NCBI GenBank assembly: GCA_016867005.1
Contig: VGKM01000045.1
Location: forward strand, 1-8,392
Source: Candidatus Omnitrophota bacterium
Lineage (GTDB): Bacteria > Omnitrophota > Gorgyraeia > Gygaellales > Profunditerraquicolaceae
DNA length: 8,392 bases
Direction of reading: 5' to 3'
The notes beneath the pieces are model-generated. The model searched no databases. It was given only the letters and a program-made list of their open reading frames with translations, and was not told where the DNA came from. The position numbers and the translations under genes are program-made. Of this stretch, positions 5,749-8,392 are shown piece after piece. Each line of letters opens with the position of its first letter. Within the stretch, counting starts at the first letter, position 1.

Positions 5749-6918
5749 ATGAAAGAAGATAAGAAAAAAGTTTTCATCCGGACAATGGGCTGTCAGATGA
5801 ATGTCCGGGATTCGGAAGTGATCGGCTGGCTTTTACATAAAGCCGGTTTTAAGCTTACCGATAATCCGGATAAGGCCGATGTTATTATTTTAAATACCTG
5901 TTCTGTGCGTCAGCACGCAGAAGATAAGGTATGGAGCGAAGTCGGCAGGTTTAAGAAACAGGGGTTGTCTTCGAAAAGGGCTGCGCCCATTATTGGTATC
6001 GTCGGCTGCATGGCGCAGAATTACAAAGAGCATATTTTTGAAAAGTCTCAGAGCGTTAATTTTGCAGTCGGGCCGCAAGATATTGATAAAATACCGGATA
6101 TCGTTAACACGCTGGTTAAAGATAAAGGTTTATTTGAGCGCAAGATTTGGGAAACAGACGGCTTGATAAGGCCGGAAGAAGTTTACCATACAGGTTTTTA
6201 TGAGGATAAAGATCATGCGTATGTTGTAATTTCCGAGGGGTGCGAGAATTTTTGTTCCTATTGCGTTGTCCCTTTTGTCCGGGGAAAGTTAAGGCACAGG
6301 GGGCATAAAGAAATAATCAAAGAAATTAAAAACGCAATTAAGAAAGGCATCACAAGAATTACCCTTCTTGGGCAGAATGTTAATGCGTATCAGTCGGCGA
6401 TTGCCGGCCGCAAAGCGCCTGCCGGGTTTATAGAGTTGTTGAAGATGGTAAACGCTATTAAAGGCCTTAAGGAATTTAGTTTTGTAACTTCTCATCCGAA
6501 AGATGCTTCCGTTAGTTTGTTTAAGGCGATGAACGAATTGGGCAAGCTTAAAAAATACCTGCACCTTCCGGTACAATCCGGCTCAACCCGCATCCTTAAG
6601 CTTATGAACCGTAATTATAAACCTGAAACTTATTTGCAATTAGCCGAAGATTACCGTAAGATAGTTAAGAACGGCGTCCTGACTACGGATATAATCGTAG
6701 GTTTTCCCACTGAAACAAATGAGGATTTTCAGGAGACCTATGATCTGGTAAAGAAAGTAAGGTTTAACGCCGCTTTTATTTTTAAATATTCGGTACGGCC
6801 GCATACTGAAGCATCAAAACTGGTTGATGATGTGCCGAAGGAAGTGAAACAGAGAAGGCACGGGTTGGTATTGGAGTTACAGAAGAAAATATCCAGGGAA
6901 AAAAGCAATGAAAAATAA
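5749..6918 (+). CDS. miaB: tRNA-2-methylthio-N6-isopentenyladenosine-37 synthase MiaB, lacking the TRAM domain
   Basis: MiaB is a radical-SAM methylthiotransferase that adds a methylthio group to i6A37 of tRNAs reading codons beginning with U. The N-terminal UPF0004 domain has its three cluster cysteines at Cys15 (RTMGCQMNVRDSE), Cys51 (NTCSVRQHAEDK) and Cys87 (VGCMAQ). The radical-SAM CxxxCxxC is Cys165, Cys169 and Cys172 in ISEGCENFCSYCVVPFVRGK. TLLGQNVNAY, LHLPVQSGS and TDIIVGFPTET follow as expected. The family normally has about 430-470 residues and ends in a TRAM RNA-binding domain of about 60 residues. This protein has 389 and ends at LQKKISREKSNEK, exactly where TRAM would begin. Neither adjoining frame encodes a TRAM-like sequence. 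ATG 5749 is the only plausible start, but the nearest SD-like AGAGG (5724-5728) is about 20 nt away. The end overlaps the next gene by 11 nt. The 2-methylthio-t6A enzyme MtaB is less likely given the MiaB-type cysteine motifs. Confidence 0.92.
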   Translation: MKEDKKKVFIRTMGCQMNVRDSEVIGWLLHKAGFKLTDNPDKADVIILNTCSVRQHAEDKVWSEVGRFKKQGLSSKRAAPIIGIVGCMAQNYKEHIFEKSQSVNFAVGPQDIDKIPDIVNTLVKDKGLFERKIWETDGLIRPEEVYHTGFYEDKDHAYVVISEGCENFCSYCVVPFVRGKLRHRGHKEIIKEIKNAIKKGITRITLLGQNVNAYQSAIAGRKAPAGFIELLKMVNAIKGLKEFSFVTSHPKDASVSLFKAMNELGKLKKYLHLPVQSGSTRILKLMNRNYKPETYLQLAEDYRKIVKNGVLTTDIIVGFPTETNEDFQETYDLVKKVRFNAAFIFKYSVRPHTEASKLVDDVPKEVKQRRHGLVLELQKKISREKSNEK

Positions 6919-7663
6919 GCTAAGTTTTATTATTATTGCGTCGTTTTTTATTTCCTTCGGTGCTTATGCGTTGGATTTAGACAAAATAAAAGTCGCTTTT
7001 TTATCCGGTGATTATAAGCAGGCCATTTTAGAGGGGGAGAAAATTATGGCCAGGGCAGGGCATAGGGGCGATGCCGATGAGCTATATTATATCCTGGGCC
7101 TATGTTACCTTAAAGACGGGAATTACTTACGGGCATCGGATATCTTTGAAATAATCATTAATGAATTTAAGAATTCTAAGTTTAAAGAGGAAGCAATAAT
7201 GGGGCTGGGGGATAGTTATTTTATCAGAGGTGATTATGTCAAAGCAGAGAAGTTCTATAGCGGCCTTTTGGCCGGCGATAAAAAATCGAAACTCCTGCCT
7301 CAGGTTTATTACCGGTTGAGTGAGTGCGCGGCAAAAACCGGGGATACTAAGAAAGCAGAAGGTTTTATGCTTAAGCTTAAGAAAGAATTTCCTTCTGCTC
7401 TTGAAACAAGGATCGCAAAGGACCTGGCAGCCCCGGAATTAACGTATACCGTGCAGGTGGGCCTATTTTCGAAAGAAAGCAATGCTGCCCGGCTGCGGGA
7501 AAAACTTGTTAAAACCGGCTATGACGCATATATAGAAGAAGCAGGGTTTGGCGGAAAGCCCGCTTACAGGGTAAGGGTCGGCAAGCTTAAGACAAAACAG
7601 GAAGCAGACAAGTTAAAAATTAAGCTATCATTAGATGGCTATCCTACAAAAATCTTTCCTTGA
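6908..7663 (+). CDS. Secreted TPR-repeat protein with a C-terminal SPOR domain
   Basis: This 251-residue protein is predicted to be exported. The signal peptide is residues 1-21 (KNK, a hydrophobic core, then AYA before LDLD). Three TPR-like helical hairpins follow at about 56-88 (ELYYILGLCYLKDGNYLRAS), 95-121 (EAIMGLGDSYFIRGDYVKAE) and 132-161 (QVYYRLSECAAKTGDTKKAE). Residues 178-250 form a SPOR domain (YTVQVGLFSKESNAARLREKL, then YRVRVGKLKTKQEADKLK and the end GYPTKIF). SPOR domains bind denuded glycan strands of septal peptidoglycan, so a periplasmic cell-division or envelope role is likely, with the TPR part as a protein-binding arm. It resembles the TPR/YbgF style of envelope protein in overall plan, but I cannot name an orthologue. 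ATG 6908 follows AGGGAA (6895-6900) inside miaB, so translation is probably coupled to miaB. The glycosyltransferase gene overlaps its stop by 1 nt. Confidence 0.88.
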   Translation: MKNKLSFIIIASFFISFGAYALDLDKIKVAFLSGDYKQAILEGEKIMARAGHRGDADELYYILGLCYLKDGNYLRASDIFEIIINEFKNSKFKEEAIMGLGDSYFIRGDYVKAEKFYSGLLAGDKKSKLLPQVYYRLSECAAKTGDTKKAEGFMLKLKKEFPSALETRIAKDLAAPELTYTVQVGLFSKESNAARLREKLVKTGYDAYIEEAGFGGKPAYRVRVGKLKTKQEADKLKIKLSLDGYPTKIFP

Positions 7664-8392
7664 TGCCTGAATCAAAAAAATACCACTTTAATAAAAAAGA
7701 TATCTTTTCAGTTGGGCTGGTTTTCTTAGCGGCATTAATCCTGCGCTTGATTTATTTTGCCCAATATAGCTCCGTTTCATTTTTTCCGTTCCTTTCTTAT
7801 TCAGACAGCGAGGCATATTATTCGTGGGCAAGGGACATACTAAGCGGCGATGTAATCGGCAAGGCCGCATTTATGAAATGGCCGTTGTATGCCTATTTCC
7901 TGGCAGGTTTATTTTTTATTTTCGGTATTAATGCATTGGCGGTATTTTCGCTGCAATTTGTTTTGGGTTCAATTAATTGTGTTTTGGTATATCTAATCGG
8001 CAGGTTGATGTTCAACCGCGCTGTCGGATTGATTGCCGGCCTATTATGCGCTTTTTACGGGCTGTTTATTTTTTACGATGCTTTGCTTACCTACACTACG
8101 CTTTCGATATTCCTAAATTTGATCTTGTTCCTTTTGTTTTTTCTTGTTAGAGGCCGGCCTGCTAAAGGGAACTTTTTCTGGCTGGGGTTGTATTCCGGGA
8201 TTTGCGCGATTACTCAGGGCAGCGTGCTTATCTTTAGCATTGCCGCAGCTTTTCTCATTCTTGTTTTTAACAAAACCGGATTAAAAAAGTTTTGTTTAAG
8301 CTTCGGATTTTTTATTATTGGGTTGGGCATCATTATAGGCGGCGTAACACTGAGGAATTATTTTGTAGAAAAAGATTTTGTCCTTCTGGCTG
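7663..8392 (+). CDS. GT39/ArnT-like membrane glycosyltransferase, N-terminal part (3' end outside window)
   Basis: The frame is open from ATG 7663 to the right edge, 243 codons. The start is a TGATG overlap with the SPOR gene stop and has no visible ribosome binding site of its own, which suggests translational coupling. The product is an integral membrane protein with about six hydrophobic segments visible, near residues 15-33, 76-92, 94-116, 121-139, 143-162 and 186-230. The first extracytoplasmic loop carries Asp48 and Glu50 in LSYSDSEAYYSWARDIL. This acidic pair after the first membrane helix is where GT39/PMT and ArnT-type enzymes place their catalytic acid. GVTLRNYFVEKDFVLL near the window end matches the conserved TxRNY segment that follows the last helices of the N-terminal half in bacterial PMT_2 proteins. 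Such enzymes transfer a sugar from a polyprenyl-phosphate donor to lipid or protein outside the cytoplasmic membrane. Donor and acceptor are unknown. Confidence 0.82.
   Translation, partial: MPESKKYHFNKKDIFSVGLVFLAALILRLIYFAQYSSVSFFPFLSYSDSEAYYSWARDILSGDVIGKAAFMKWPLYAYFLAGLFFIFGINALAVFSLQFVLGSINCVLVYLIGRLMFNRAVGLIAGLLCAFYGLFIFYDALLTYTTLSIFLNLILFLLFFLVRGRPAKGNFFWLGLYSGICAITQGSVLIFSIAAAFLILVFNKTGLKKFCLSFGFFIIGLGIIIGGVTLRNYFVEKDFVLLA

Noticed and set aside
1..8392. CRISPR arrays, tRNA/rRNA genes, riboswitches, intact insertion sequences or phage genes
   Set aside because: Reading both strands showed no regularly spaced repeats, no tRNA-like cloverleaf, no transposase or integrase motifs, and no long structured leader before any gene.

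Overview
The window reads as ordinary bacterial chromosome from an uncultured bacterium with a Gram-negative-type envelope. GC content is moderate, genes are packed tightly on one strand, and strong AGGAGG-type ribosome binding sites precede several genes. A SPOR-domain protein with a signal peptide, a membrane-anchored serine hydrolase and a multi-membrane-pass lipid-sugar-dependent glycosyltransferase point to a peptidoglycan-containing, double-membrane cell. The gene mix and the style of the proteins recall candidate phylum Omnitrophota (PVC group). That is an impression from memory of such genomes and nothing in the window proves it.

Region 1 (1-5106) is a head-to-tail run of seven plus-strand genes that is probably one transcription unit. 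In order they are the 3' end of biotin carboxylase (accC), a gamma-class carbonic anhydrase, purE, a 115-residue unknown protein built from two copies of one unit, a class-I aspartate-type aminotransferase, citrate synthase (gltA), and a class-A beta-lactamase-fold serine hydrolase. The first five genes overlap or lie only 2 nt apart. The next two follow after 27 and 35 nt. A common theme is CO2/bicarbonate and oxaloacetate. Biotin carboxylase consumes bicarbonate, carbonic anhydrase supplies it, PurE moves a carboxylate derived from it, and the aminotransferase and citrate synthase both use oxaloacetate. The hydrolase does not fit the theme and looks like an envelope gene at the end of the run.

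Region 2 (5107-5748) is 642 nt with no intact plus-strand gene. Its right half holds a broken gene for a small helix-turn-helix DNA-binding protein. The coding frame runs into the recognition helix and stops, and a tail continues in another frame as if an internal piece had been deleted at a short microhomology. An imperfect 21-nt direct repeat overlaps that junction and recurs just upstream of miaB. The left half holds only a doubtful minus-strand small membrane ORF.

Region 3 (5749-8392) is a second tight plus-strand cluster. It contains miaB (tRNA methylthiotransferase) lacking the usual C-terminal TRAM domain, then a secreted TPR-plus-SPOR protein overlapping miaB by 11 nt, then the start of a GT39-type membrane glycosyltransferase overlapping by 1 nt and running off the right edge. 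No rRNA, tRNA, CRISPR array, intact mobile element or phage gene was seen. The oddities most worth following are the duplicated small protein, the broken HTH gene, the TRAM-less MiaB and the Glu166-less serine hydrolase.
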